From positions 180,001-244,000 of the forward strand of contig JALJCO010008684.1 of NCBI GenBank assembly GCA_023101725.1: 64,000 bases of DNA, read 5' to 3'. This document shows positions 1 to 11,000 of this stretch, piece after piece (position 1 is the first letter of the stretch; every line of letters begins with the position of its first letter). This DNA is from Atherinomorus stipes (Eukaryota > Chordata > Actinopteri > Atheriniformes > Atherinidae). Under the pieces are notes generated by a model. The model was not told the DNA's origin. It made no database searches and saw only the letters and a program-made list of their open reading frames with translations. A program made the position numbers and the translations under genes.

Positions 1-304
1 ATCACTGCCTTCTTATGAGTGAATGACCTGTTTGTTTCTGCTTTTCATCTCCCTCTTGCCTGAAAATTTATTCTTTTAACACTTGCTCTGTTTTTAATCC
101 TGTCTTAAGTTCACTTTTTGGATGGATTACCTGTGCTTGACCTCTGTTCTTTGATAAATGTAATCTTCCTAGATTGTACCTGACTGCATCCTGCATTTGG
201 TTCCCCCTAACATGCTTGTTTACAGATGCATCTAGGACAGTGGCAATAGTGTCATACATGTATGTTGTTGCCTCATCGCAGCCAACTCTCCTTTAAGCGT
301 GTAC

Positions 305-2132
305 CTTGTGTAGCCATAGTGGTGAGCTGTCAGCTTGTTGCTGCACTGCAGCCCAACAAAAAGAGTCCACATATGCAGCTTGTCTCCAGGAAAAGTTAGT
401 GGGAGCAAAGCAGCTGATCTGGGTACCTGTGTTAAGGAAAAAAAAACTGTTAGTCTGCCTCTTGTTTGTCTGCCTTGGTGGCCCAGTTTGTTTCTGGGTT
501 GCCTTCAGCATTCACCAGTAATTGAGCCATCCCCAATTACAGTGAGGGTTTAATAGGAATCCAACAGAGCTTGTCCAATTTAGAAATTACACAGATCCTC
601 AACAGAAAGTTTCATGTTGGTTGCTGCATGTGGCGAGTATATCCACAGAGTTCCTATCTATCAAAGGTTTTGGATATATGTAGATGTTTAATGACACCAG
701 TGGTTATATTAATTTTGGGCTCCTGTTGTGCATGCATGGAGCTACTTGCATTTCCATCTCCCTGCCAGTAATACAAGATTTCCCATCTCCTTATTCTTCT
801 GTAACCCGTTTCTTCATTAGCCCGTCAGTATGTAGACACATACTAATGTTTTACCATAAACTTTACACTAGGTTAGGTTATTGTAATGTAAGGACAATTT
901 ACTTTAAGAAAATCAGCAGTTCATCCAATTATATTTGCAAAGACATTTTCAGAACATAAAAAAGTGAAAACTGCTCCTGATGTCTGCCACAAACATTGTA
1001 GCTGTAACCAGTATCCCTGAGTTAAACATTTTTTAGTAAAAAAAAAATACCAGTAATAGTGTAATTGTATATTTATATATATACTGACTGCACCTCCTGG
1101 AATCTAAAATCTTTGCAGGTATGATGAATATATATATGCACACACATATATATCACACATTAGTGTGTGTGTGCATAAATATATGTTTATATATATATAT
1201 ATAACACACACACACACACACTAGGGTAGACGGCAAAAGATTGCTTAGTTGTCATAGGGGAGGCATGGTCAATATCGCTGAAACACTGATAAAACTGACT
1301 TTACTCAAAGAAATTTTCACATTGTGGTTTCTACTTTGTAACAAGGTAATCCTGAGGAAAGGATCAAATATTTTAGACTCGCCCCTGCAAAATTGTCTGA
1401 TTTAAAGGAAACTCAGGCATCTCTGTACTCATCCTTTATGGCTGCTTTCCTGCATTAACTTAGAAAAAAAAAATCAATGCAAGATCTTGACCACAACATA
1501 TTTCAGTAAAAGAAAAATGAAGGCAATTTTCTGAAGCCAGAGTCATGCTTCAAAAACTAAGGTCTAGCTGAACTCTTCTGTAGAAAACACCTAAATTGTT
1601 GCTCTCTAAAAATGTCATCTATATTTGTGAAAAGTTGAGAAACATTTTCAGCCATGAATAATTCTGTTGTGATCTATTCTCCGTCTCTTTGCACAAGTCC
1701 ATATATCACCAGCTGCCGGGCTGCGAGCGTTTCTATAATCAGCAGCAGCTGAGCTCCGCTACATGTCTGGGCATGAGAAGGGTGGAGACAAAAACCACAC
1801 CTTCCCCACTTTTCACACCTCCCTACTCCGGTGGATAATATCACATTGCTTCGCCTTCCACTACATGTAAGTCTAAGTGAAACTGAGTTAGAACAGACTT
1901 TCCTGCGTTATTCCACATGCTAAATATGAAGATGTTCAGAATTCAACTCACCTACTGACACCTCCTGAGCAAATGCGAGCGAGATGAGAAACAAAGGTAG
2001 CCCCACCGCCACGAACGTGACTATTTTGTCCAACGCTCGCTCCAGACGCACTCCTTTGTACTTCGCCTCCGTGGCATCCTTTAACAAAAAATCGGAAAAG
2101 ACGTACTCCGTGGCTACGGTGGCTATCGCCAT
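305..2132 (-). CDS. panx1: Pannexin-1, first two coding exons (partial gene)
   Basis: Pannexin-1 forms large-pore plasma-membrane channels that release ATP. Coding exon 1 is 2132-1952 and exon 2 is 426-305; they join through a split Gly codon (GT donor at 1951, AG acceptor at 427). Together they give residues 1-101. The start at 2132 matches the family N-terminus ([18 protein letters not shown]) and has G at -3 and +4. Residues 37-54 form the first membrane helix. Exon 2 holds the first extracellular loop, with the paired cysteines at 66 and 84 and the pore-lining Trp74-Arg75 expected of pannexin-1. Exon 2 ends at a good GT donor after Leu-His-Lys, so later exons must lie left of base 1. Teleosts can have two panx1 copies; I cannot tell which this is. 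Identity is by recalled family sequence and is strong. Confidence 0.93.
427..1951 (-). other. pannexin-1 intron 1
   Basis: This intron runs between the two pannexin-1 coding exons, with a GT donor at 1951-1950 and an AG acceptor at 428-427. Apart from the AT/CA simple repeat near 1123-1222 I see no coding or transposon structure. The six-frame ORFs here are short and unconserved. Confidence 0.8.
1123..1222. repeat. AT/CA microsatellite with inverted symmetry
   Basis: Alternating TA, CA and TG dinucleotide tracts lie in pannexin-1 intron 1. CA runs on both sides and a central TG run let the strand fold back on itself. It is a length-variable simple repeat. Confidence 0.85.
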
Positions 2133-4689
2133 GACGGACGGGAACAAAAAGCTGCTGCTGCCTATAAAATAGGCAACCTTTTTTTCCTAGTTAACCGAAA
2201 GCAAACTTCGTTTCAGATGTACAAGGTTGTCGAGAGAATCCTTGCGGAGCAGAAATGTTGGCGATAAATGAAACGCAGGGTTTGAAGTATTGTTTGCGTT
2301 CCTCTGATGACAACAACGGGATTATGGTTGCACCTGCTGTCCCGTTACTGGACCCATACATCAGCGGGGTGTGGGTGCTGGGTGGCTACCAACCGCTGGA
2401 GGGCGCTGTTTATCCGTTCACAGCACCTGTTAGACAGCAATGCGGGATATATTTTTATTCTCGTGCCTTTTTGTTTGTTTCAACAGAGACTGTTTAAACA
2501 TACAGATATTTGGTTGTAAATAAGCTTTTGTTAGCTCAATTAAATCTTTATTTACAGCCCCAGTGTAAAGGAGCCGGGAAGCAGTGCAAAATGTAACATT
2601 TATAAATCTAATCAACTCATATTTTATTTCCAATAGAACAAAAATGACATCAGTATAACAGCATTGCAGTGTGTATATATTGCTCATTTTAATTTTATTG
2701 GCAGCTAGGGCTGGGCAATTAATAGAAACTGACATTCAGAACCAATAATTGATGTAATCATGCTCATTGTTTAAATTATTCTCATAAATACTGTTTATTT
2801 AGAAATAATAATTAAATGACCATATAAAGCTAAACTCTGCGCTTTTTGTCTTATTTAAAAATCACTATCTTTGCCTTTATGAAAATATTTGTAAAAATAA
2901 CTTTCAGTAAGCTATGACAACTAAAAATAAAATGATACTAAAAATAATAATGAATTGTAATCAAGGTGTAATCAAGCTACATTGTAAAATTTAGCTTGTT
3001 GTCAAATACTACGCTTGCATGGTTTTGTGAGGTAACTACATAGAATGCACACTTGCAGAATTGTTAAATGCTATAACGAACTACCATATTTAGGATTATT
3101 CTTAAAGAATAAGAACCCGCTCATGACATGGCTTGGTACTGCCTCTCAGTTTTAATCGCAAACACACATCTCACACAGTCATAAACGGGGAGGAGATGGC
3201 AACAGGGTCCTTCTACACCCCTGTCTCCCAGGGGCTACTGGTGGGAGGTGGGTGGTGGTGGTGGTGGCTACTCCATGGGCTCAGGGTGGTGGTTTATTGC
3301 ATTGAGGGGGTCTGCATCAAGGGGGAGCAAGGGTAAGAGTGAGGTGGGTGTGTGAGAGCAAGCAAATGAGAGTGTGAAAGGAGAAATTGATGAGGTATCG
3401 ATGGGATGAGGTGTGTGTGTGTGTAAGAGGATAAGGTGTCAGTGGGTATAGTGTATGCAGGTGTACATAGGTTGGTGTTGGAGAGTGACAGGAGGGAAGA
3501 CTGTGCAGGAGGGGAGGGGTGTTTGGGAGGAAGAGGGTGTGGAGGGAGAGTGCTGGGGTGCGTGTGGAGGAAGAAGTAAGCAGGGGGGAGTGAGGTGTGC
3601 GTGTGTGTGTCTTTTGGGAGTGGGTGTGGGGGAGGGTGGAAGATGTGTGGACATGCAGGCATCTGTGGGGGCAGAGGGAGGCGTGTGCATGTGTGTCGGG
3701 GGCTGGAGCGATGTTGGGGTGGCTGCTGGTGGCCCGGGTCTCGGGCTGTGCAAGCTTCCTCTAGCCCTTGCACAAGATTGCATCTGCATGACTGCATCAC
3801 CACAGAGCACCTTTTATTCTGCAGGCTGACACTATGATTGTGCTTTGTTTTGTTTGTACTATTAATTACTTCTGCCGAGGTTTTACCTCTTTTCTGCGAG
3901 GTTCTGTGTGTGTATGCATGATCTTATGATACTCCAGTAGCTGTTTTTAAATTAAGTTGTCTTCAGCTAGGTAGCCACCTGCAGGTCCTCGTTCCACTTC
4001 TTATTTCTTCTCTCTTGTCAAGCCCAGCAATACGATGTGAAATGCAGTATAAACAAATACTTAAAGAAAAAAAAACCCTCAGAATATCAAGAGGGGCCTT
4101 ATATTGATAAAACTCCCTGTGGCAAAGCAAATCTGTTCAACACAACAAAGCACCCAGAACATCATTCTGCTTGCTACAATGCTGGACAGGACAAGTTGTG
4201 GGGGAAAAAAAAAAAAAAAAAACTTCTTAAAGATTCTTTTATTGTGATAAAAAAACAAACAAACAAAAAACAGGAGAGCCCTGTATGATCTTTGACATAC
4301 ATTGGAACACCAAAATAATCCTACAGTTAAAATATATATATATGAGTTCCAATATAAAAATAAAAAACAGATGTGAAATTTGTTCGTGTTGCTATATTTT
4401 TAATTTTAACTCTTAATGTCACTGAGATGTAGTTAAATTGTGATCCCCTTATCCTGATCAATGTAACAGGGATGCAATTAAACACTTTGGAGCTGCAGTC
4501 TGTTTACATCATTCTGATTACACGAGTTGTTGCTACCCAAAACAAAAGGGATAGGCCTGACCCTTATCCCACATAAATGTAGCTTAGTTGTTTATGCTTT
4601 TTTATATTTCTCCCCATTTTGTGTCCTCCATAAAGATAAAGAAAGTTTAAGGGGAGGGGGGTAGGACTTCATGTTCATTCTTGTGCTGT
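2133..4689. other. Intergenic space between divergent panx1 and MARF1
   Basis: No exon can be supported here. It should hold the 5' UTR and promoter of pannexin-1 (just right of 2132) and the upstream promoter of MARF1. A fragment starting near 2707 with the tip AGGGCTGGGCAATTAAT looks like one end of a hAT-type repeat, but no matching second end was found. From 3230 to 3740 the plus strand is G/T-rich. Oligo-A runs occur at 4205-4222 and around 4250. Confidence 0.6.
3230..3740. repeat. G/T-rich low-complexity tract
   Basis: The plus strand is dominated by G and T with almost no C, including a GGT trinucleotide run near 3247-3268 and many GGG runs. The long open frames on both strands here (up to 169 codons, Pro/His/Ser-rich on the minus strand) follow from the base bias and are not genes. 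The G runs could form quadruplexes on the plus strand. Confidence 0.75.
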
Positions 4690-4844
4690 GTTCGCTTTTA
4701 CAAGAGTCGCGGTAAACAATATCATTTACGACAGCTGGTCCTACTTTCTGGCAGCACACAGTTACAAAAAGGTGTGCGTTCCTAAGGAGACGGAGAGAGG
4801 GGAATGGAGCGATGAGGAAGATGTGAAAGAGGAGACCTTTGCAG
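4690..4844 (+). other. Probable non-coding first exon of MARF1
   Basis: A plausible 5' splice site (GCAG followed by gtagcc) ends at 4844. The exon that carries the MARF1 start has a clear acceptor at 5375, so an upstream non-coding exon is needed. Translating 4688-4844 into 5376 onward hits a stop before the MARF1 ATG, so this segment would be 5' UTR. The left boundary is a guess. Support is only the splice signal and position; a transcript would settle it. Confidence 0.35.
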
Positions 4845-5381
4845 GTAGCCAGCTAAATTGTTGTGAAACTTGCAGGTTCCAGGAAACAATTATTTTCATC
4901 GTAAATATATTTTATGGCTGCGCACGATAGGAGTTATGTTTACGTTCGCAAATGGCTGCTCGTGCTAAAGGAATAGTGTTGTTAGCCAAAAATGGCTACA
5001 TGTAAGTAATGTTAACTTTGTTAAAGGGCTCATTTCAATTAGCAGGCTAGCTAGTTAACGTAACAAGTCAGAACCGATACTAACGACGTTAGCGCAAAAC
5101 CAATAACTTGGCTACCTGGCTGCTTTAGTGTCAGATGTTTGTTTTCATGACTTTCTTCGGTAAAAAAACCTAGCCTAGCTTTGGTATCAGCTTTATATCT
5201 GTCCAAGTTGCTATGTTTGTAAACTTTGTTGATATGAAGTTGGCCACGGAGCTGTGTTACGTCAGACATTAACCACAAGACTGTGTTATAAAAGTCTGTA
5301 AGAGCCTCAGTCGCCCTTCTTCCGTGTTGCACTAGAGAACTTCTGTTTACCTATTGATGTCTCTACTTTGTGTAGGAAAGC

Positions 5382-5465
5382 ATGAGAGAGACGAGAGATG
5401 AAGGTATGGTGAAAGACCCCTATGATGGAAGGACTGGGAAAGGAGAACTCCATATGCAGTTCTAG
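5382..5465 (+). promoter_or_regulatory. Upstream ORF overlapping the MARF1 start
   Basis: In the exon that begins at 5376 after a pyrimidine-rich acceptor, the first ATG is at 5382, not at the MARF1 start. It opens a 27-codon frame that ends at TAG 5463-5465, past the MARF1 ATG at 5422 and in another frame. Ribosomes using it would bypass the main start, so it could lower MARF1 translation. The ORF is seen in the sequence; its use is inferred. Confidence 0.5.
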
Positions 5466-8026
5466 ACCTATCCCATGGCTCACTAACCCCAAAACAGAGG
5501 CCTCGACCCTGCTATGGAAGCTCAAAGACTGCTTCTCCTCAAACGAAACCCCATCAGCTCACCAGGCAAATAAGGGAGTAGGTATTCATTCACCTGTAGA
5601 CATTTTTAGTGTCTTTTCACCCATTTAGAGCACTTAGAATGTTTTGAGACCCCAAGAGTAAATTTAAAATATTTCAGGTGCATTATTTTGAGCATTTTTG
5701 TATTTTCTTTTTTTTTTTTTTTTTACAAGTTCCACGGTCCATAAACTGTTTTGCAGTACAAATACTGCAAACATGCACTTTTCTGGATGTCCATGAAGCT
5801 TGTTTGTTTTATTATTGTATTGACATGAGAGTATAAAATTAGCAACTGGCAGCAGTTCATTACAAATTCAACTTTAATGAGCATTTGAAGGCATTTGCAT
5901 ATAATGGGTTTCTCTGAACACCAATCACATACTTAGAATAGCATGTGATCTGAGGTTGTTTGGCTCTAGTGCTAGCCTGTCAGGAGTCTGCCTGTATCTG
6001 GGTTGTTCCCATGGTGATGACCTCTGTGTTTGCAGATGGGGTGGGTCTTGATATGGCTGGACCTCTAGGCCAGGGGTAGGCAACTGCGGTCCTCGAAAGC
6101 AGGCATTCTGCAGGTTAATGAGTTTCTCTGCTGAAACACACCTGACTCATATCAGTGGGTAATTAGCATAATTTTGCAGAGCTTGATATGGAGGAAGCTT
6201 GATATCAAGCTCTGCAGAAGTCACAAGGTGTGTTGCTACAGGAAGACTAATACCTGTAGGATGCCGGCCCCCCAAGACGAGAGATCAAGAGTTACCTACC
6301 GCTGTCCTATGCCGTCATTTCCTCACCTGGTGCCAAGACACATGTTCATTTATATTTTTTATATTAAATTTCTGTTGTTACTGAGAGAGAGAGGGAGAGA
6401 AAGCTTGGGTGGGTGCTTTCTTGTGCCGTTTTTTTTTTTCTCTAAATGCAAAAAAAACCCCTGTTTTTATTATGTTAAGCACTTGCTGCTATCCATGAAA
6501 ATTACTTTATCAATAAAGTTTGATTTGATATGTTCTGAATAAGTGATCACATGAAGCCAGCGCTAAATACAGTTTTGAATACACTCAGGTTGAATACATG
6601 ACACATCAATGATGTAATGTGTAGATATTTTCAAGTTAGTCCTTGCAAGTACCATAAACTTTATTTACTGTATTTACTCATCCCATAGCAGCTCCTTACT
6701 TTCTTTGTGTTCAGCTGACTAATGTGGAGCTGTTCAATGTCTTTGAACCATGTTTTGAATTATCCGCCTGACTAACTTTTTTTTTTTTTTTTTTTTTTAT
6801 TATTATACATTTTAGAACAATTACATGGACAACAGAAAGGCAGTCCTGGAACTCAAGGATGTCCCCCCTCCTCCACACCACACTTCCCCTTCCCAATTAT
6901 CCCAGCCCTTCTCTCTGGCCCCTCTCCCTCTGCCTCCTCCTTGCTTGCCGCCTCTTCCTCAGCTTTCACAAGACTCCCACCAACAACAACAAGAAGGGGC
7001 TTGCCCCAAAGTAAGCATTTGCACCCACTGTGACTATTGCAGCACAGATGGCTATGGGTTGCTGGGTGGAAGAAGTGCTGGGAGCAGTAGCAGCATTGCT
7101 GGCCTTGTATCACATCATGCAATCCCAGGCTCTCTAGGTACACCCATCAGTAGCGGCACTAGTCGCAGGTCTGGGACTTGCTCTGTAGCTTCATCTGTTC
7201 ATCAGTTTAAACGTAACCTAAGCTTTGGCAGTGGAGTTGACATTTCTGATTCCTTGCTCAGTTTTGGTTGTAAACCTTGCTCACCTTCTGTTGCTACCTC
7301 TCAGCCTCTTTCATCACAACCCCACCATCCCTGCTGCTCAGGACTTCTACCAACCTGCTCCGTTGGGTCTCTTTCATGCAGTCAGCCCAGCCTCTTTCCA
7401 TCTTCACCCTCCCTGGCTTCCTCTGTTTCCTCTTCTTTATCTGCACCTTTGCATGGCACTTGCTTGGTCTCTTCTGGTCTTTACGCCTGTGGTGTGGACT
7501 GCAACCCATCACCCAGAAGATCCCAGAGACATATGCACAGTGATCACCCAACTACCACCAGTCTTACTACTTCAACCACCCCAGCACACTTTTGCTCTAA
7601 TCCTTTGCACCTGAATGTAGAACGCACGGTTTGTGTGAAGGGGGCACACTACTGCCAGGAATGCTCATTGAAGGTTGGTGGAGTTTTTCAATCGCAGTGC
7701 TTTTTTTTTGTTTTTGTTTGTCTGCATCATAAATGTGTGGGTAGTTGTATCCTGTACCCATTGATGACAAAACAATGTAGATTGACTCTGGTATTGTTGC
7801 CGAACAATAGCTTTCATGTGGCATTGTATGCCTTAATGTTTAAGTCATTTTTCTTATTTGCAGCCTGTGAATGGTCTGACTTCAGGGCCTGATGAGGTGT
7901 GGCCCAATGTTCCTATCGCTCAGACTGCTTCTGTCCCTGCTCCCATTTGTAATGGCTGTGGCACATCCTCAAATGGCAAGGTCATTCTGTCATCCACCAA
8001 CCTGGGCAAGACTGGGCATAAGTATG
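5422..8026 (+). CDS. marf1: MARF1 exons 1-3: low-complexity N-terminal region
   Basis: These exons encode residues 1-392. The start region ([10 protein letters not shown]) and the stretch ending in ELKDVPPPP align with human MARF1. Exon 2, at 858 bases the largest exon, encodes a Pro/Ser-rich segment with scattered Cys pairs (Cys-Thr-His-Cys near its front, Cys-Gln-Glu-Cys at its end). Exon 3 carries the conserved VWPNVP and CNGCG motifs. Outside those motifs conservation is weak, so this is probably disordered. Intron 1 (5578-6815) includes a fish repeat near 6070 and a long T run before the acceptor. Confidence 0.9.
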
Positions 8027-11000
8027 GTAAGTGAACTTTTATAACACGATTTTTACTTTCCACGTGTATTTGTGTTTAAGAAATTGTAAAAATTTTGCTT
8101 GTTTACATGGGTTATTCTTGTGAGATGTGATTTTGATTCGTAGGCAAGTTTATTTGTATAGCACTTTTAATGCACAAGACAGTTTAAAGTCCTTCATATA
8201 AAATTAGGAGGGTCCAATATTATCGGTTGATGTTGGCATTGAAATGTGGTATTGTAAAATATCAGTTTTTTCGGACCAACGTTTTCCCCTAACAAAATCT
8301 TGCAAGTTCTCATTGTTCTCAGCATTCCTTTTAGAGTCACGTGACTACGGTGCAGCTGCTGCTGTTACAGATTGGCTTGCTATGAAGCTGCTTGTAATGT
8401 GTCTAGTTTTAAGTTGTTGGTTAGGTTAGCAAGTTGCTAGAAACATTATGATTGACCACATGTTGACTAATACCTGCTGGTATCTGATATATGGCAGCCA
8501 AATGCCTAAAATGAACTCCTGGCTGATTTAAGGCTAATTTAGGAATTTTTGGTCTCAGAGCATAATAGTTGTATTTCTCAATATATGTGAGATGTAACCT
8601 CATGGTTGTCTGCATATATCTGTATCAGTTGATATCGGAAACTTAAAGAGTTTGACAATACTGGATATCTGTTTAAAAAAAAAAAAAAAGAAGCCAATAT
8701 CGAACACCCCTCCCCCACATAAAACCATTAAAAGCATTGCAGGTGGGTGCAGAATTGTATTGCACTTTTGACATTATTGCTATAGAATGTTGATTCCGTA
8801 GCAAAAAATTATATACAGCAGTAAATCTTGACTCTAAGAATATAATTTACTGCACCAACAGTGAAGCAATTTCAGTGCTGCCGTTAAGGTTCTTTTGGTG
8901 TTTTAAACTTTTGTCCTATTAGGTTCTCCAGAGAGTAGTGGTCCTGAGAACATCCCTCCAGTAGGTGTATTTTGGGACATAGAAAACTGCAATGTGCCCA
9001 GTGGACGTTCTGCTGGAGCTGTGGTCCAACGTATTCGCAGCCGTTTCTTCCAAGGCCATCGTGAAGCCGAATTTATTTGTGTGTGTGATATCAGCAAGGA
9101 GAGCAAAGCTGTCATCGAAGAGCTCAACAACTGCCAGGTATCAGGAAAAAATGAAAATATTTAACAATTTCCCTCGATATATATACACCATTAATTAAGT
9201 TTGGTTGGAATATTTTTTTAGTTTTTTATTTTTACAGAGCTCACATAATCCAAATAGTTTTGCATTATATTTTTCACTGTACATCAGAGGTTAAACAAAA
9301 CAATATTGCTTTTTGTATCAAGGTTACGGTTGCGCACATTAATGCCACATCCAAAAATGCTGCGGATGACAAGCTTCGTCAGAGCCTCCGACGTTTCGCT
9401 GAAACCCACACTGCACCTGCAACTGTCGTTTTAGTGTCATGTGAGTTTCTAAGACAAATTACAATCAACTACAACCATATCACATATAGATCTGTGCTTA
9501 AAAAGTCTTCTGTTCATTGTCAACAGCGGATGTGAATTTTGCAAGTGAGTTGAGTGACTTGCGTCATCGCCATGGTTTCCAGGTTATTCTGGTCCATGGC
9601 AACCAAACGTCTTCAGCCCTTCTGCAGCATGCCCACCGCCATGTGGCCTTTCAGGAGATCACAACTGATCTGCCACTACGTATGCTTGTGAAAGCCCAGG
9701 TAGGTCTCTCAGATGCTCTTCTAAGACCTAATTTCCTAATTCCTACCATTATTTTTTTTTCTTTAAAAAAAAATTAATGTTGAATCCAATAAGGTAAGTG
9801 TGCAATGCTGTTCAGAGTAACAAAGGAGAATATTGTAGCATGGACTCTCCTAGAGGGTGAGTCATCTGTCTGAAATCTTCAATTCTTCAAACAGGGAACA
9901 TGCTAAATCCTGCATACTGCAGGTAAGATTCTCAGTACTGGTTTTTACCCCACTTAAAAGAAAATGATGTGGAAAATTTACAGGGAATTGCGCTGCCATC
10001 AAGCTTGACTGCAGGGGCATTATTATTGTAGCAATAATGTGATGTCCGCTAGTCACACATTTTTGGAAGATGTGGCCAAATAGGTTCGCTTTTTGATCAG
10101 ATGAAAGGGTTGTGCTTGTTTTAGTGTTATTAAGGTGCAAGCCACTTTGGTTTAGATGTCTCAATGGTCTGTTACTACACAGATCATTGTCCCCTATATT
10201 TTTATGTATCTACAAAGAAAGCTGGCTCTTTCTTATAATCACTAAGTCGATGACTCCCCTGACAAGCGCAGTCATACTAAATTACTGTGTAGCTGGGCAG
10301 CCAAATCATGGCAGTATGTGGTTACAAACATGTAAGATCGTACTTTCTTCTTGCAAGATAGGATATGATGGACTTCTTTTGTTTTTTTAGCCATCAACAA
10401 AAGGGTGAAAATACAAACTTAATTTCCTTGCCATTGTGGAATATTGCATGTAGAAAACTTTATTAGCTCATTTATGTTAGTGTGTTAAATGAATCTGAAA
10501 TATTTATTGAAAACTGTAGAAGCAAAAGGATCTGAAAATCTGCATACCATTGTCAGCCCCTCTCAAACTTGTTTTTTAAGATTTTGTTTTTAAGTGGAAG
10601 TAATACAAACCAGACAAGCGCGATGTCTCTTCCTCCCCTCCCTCAGCCCAGTTTCAACCTCCTCTATGTGCACAACCTCCCTGTCATCTGTGACAAGAGC
10701 CTGCGGAACGCAGTGAAGCTCAGGCTCCGCCGCCTGTCAGACAACTGTGGTGGCAAGGTGCTGGGCATGTCCCAGGGCACAGCAGTCCTCCGTTTCGGCA
10801 GCCCTGAGGCCGCAGCACGGGCCCGCAAGCGAATGGAAAATGAGGATGTGTTTGGCCACCGAATCAGCCTTTCCTTCTCTCCAAGGCCCAAAGGCGATGC
10901 AAGTGTTGAGGCTGAGCTCCAGTCTCAGCCCCATTACTTGCCTCAGTCTCAGCCCCAGACTTACCAAACCCAGGATTCAATGTTCATCCCTCCCCCGTCC

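Noticed and set aside
2133..2147. Upstream in-frame extension of pannexin-1 by five codons
   Set aside because: The extension would need TTG as start; the ATG at 2132 matches the family N-terminus and has a good context.
3294..3803. 169-codon minus-strand ORF, Pro/His/Ser-rich
   Set aside because: It is the reverse strand of a G/T-rich low-complexity tract, has open frames on several strands at once, and shows no domain.
4688..4930. Coding first exon joined to MARF1
   Set aside because: Splicing 4844 to 5376 leads to a stop before the conserved MARF1 start, so it can only be 5' UTR.
7674..7892. Read-through of MARF1 exon 2 to 7892
   Set aside because: The donor at 7674 and acceptor at 7863 join the conserved parts (ECSLK, then VWPNVP); the read-through ends at a stop.
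10569..10646. Extension of MARF1 exon 7 upstream to an ORF start at 10569
   Set aside because: The frame is open but the protein is not conserved there, and an acceptor AG at 10646 joins exon 6 in phase.
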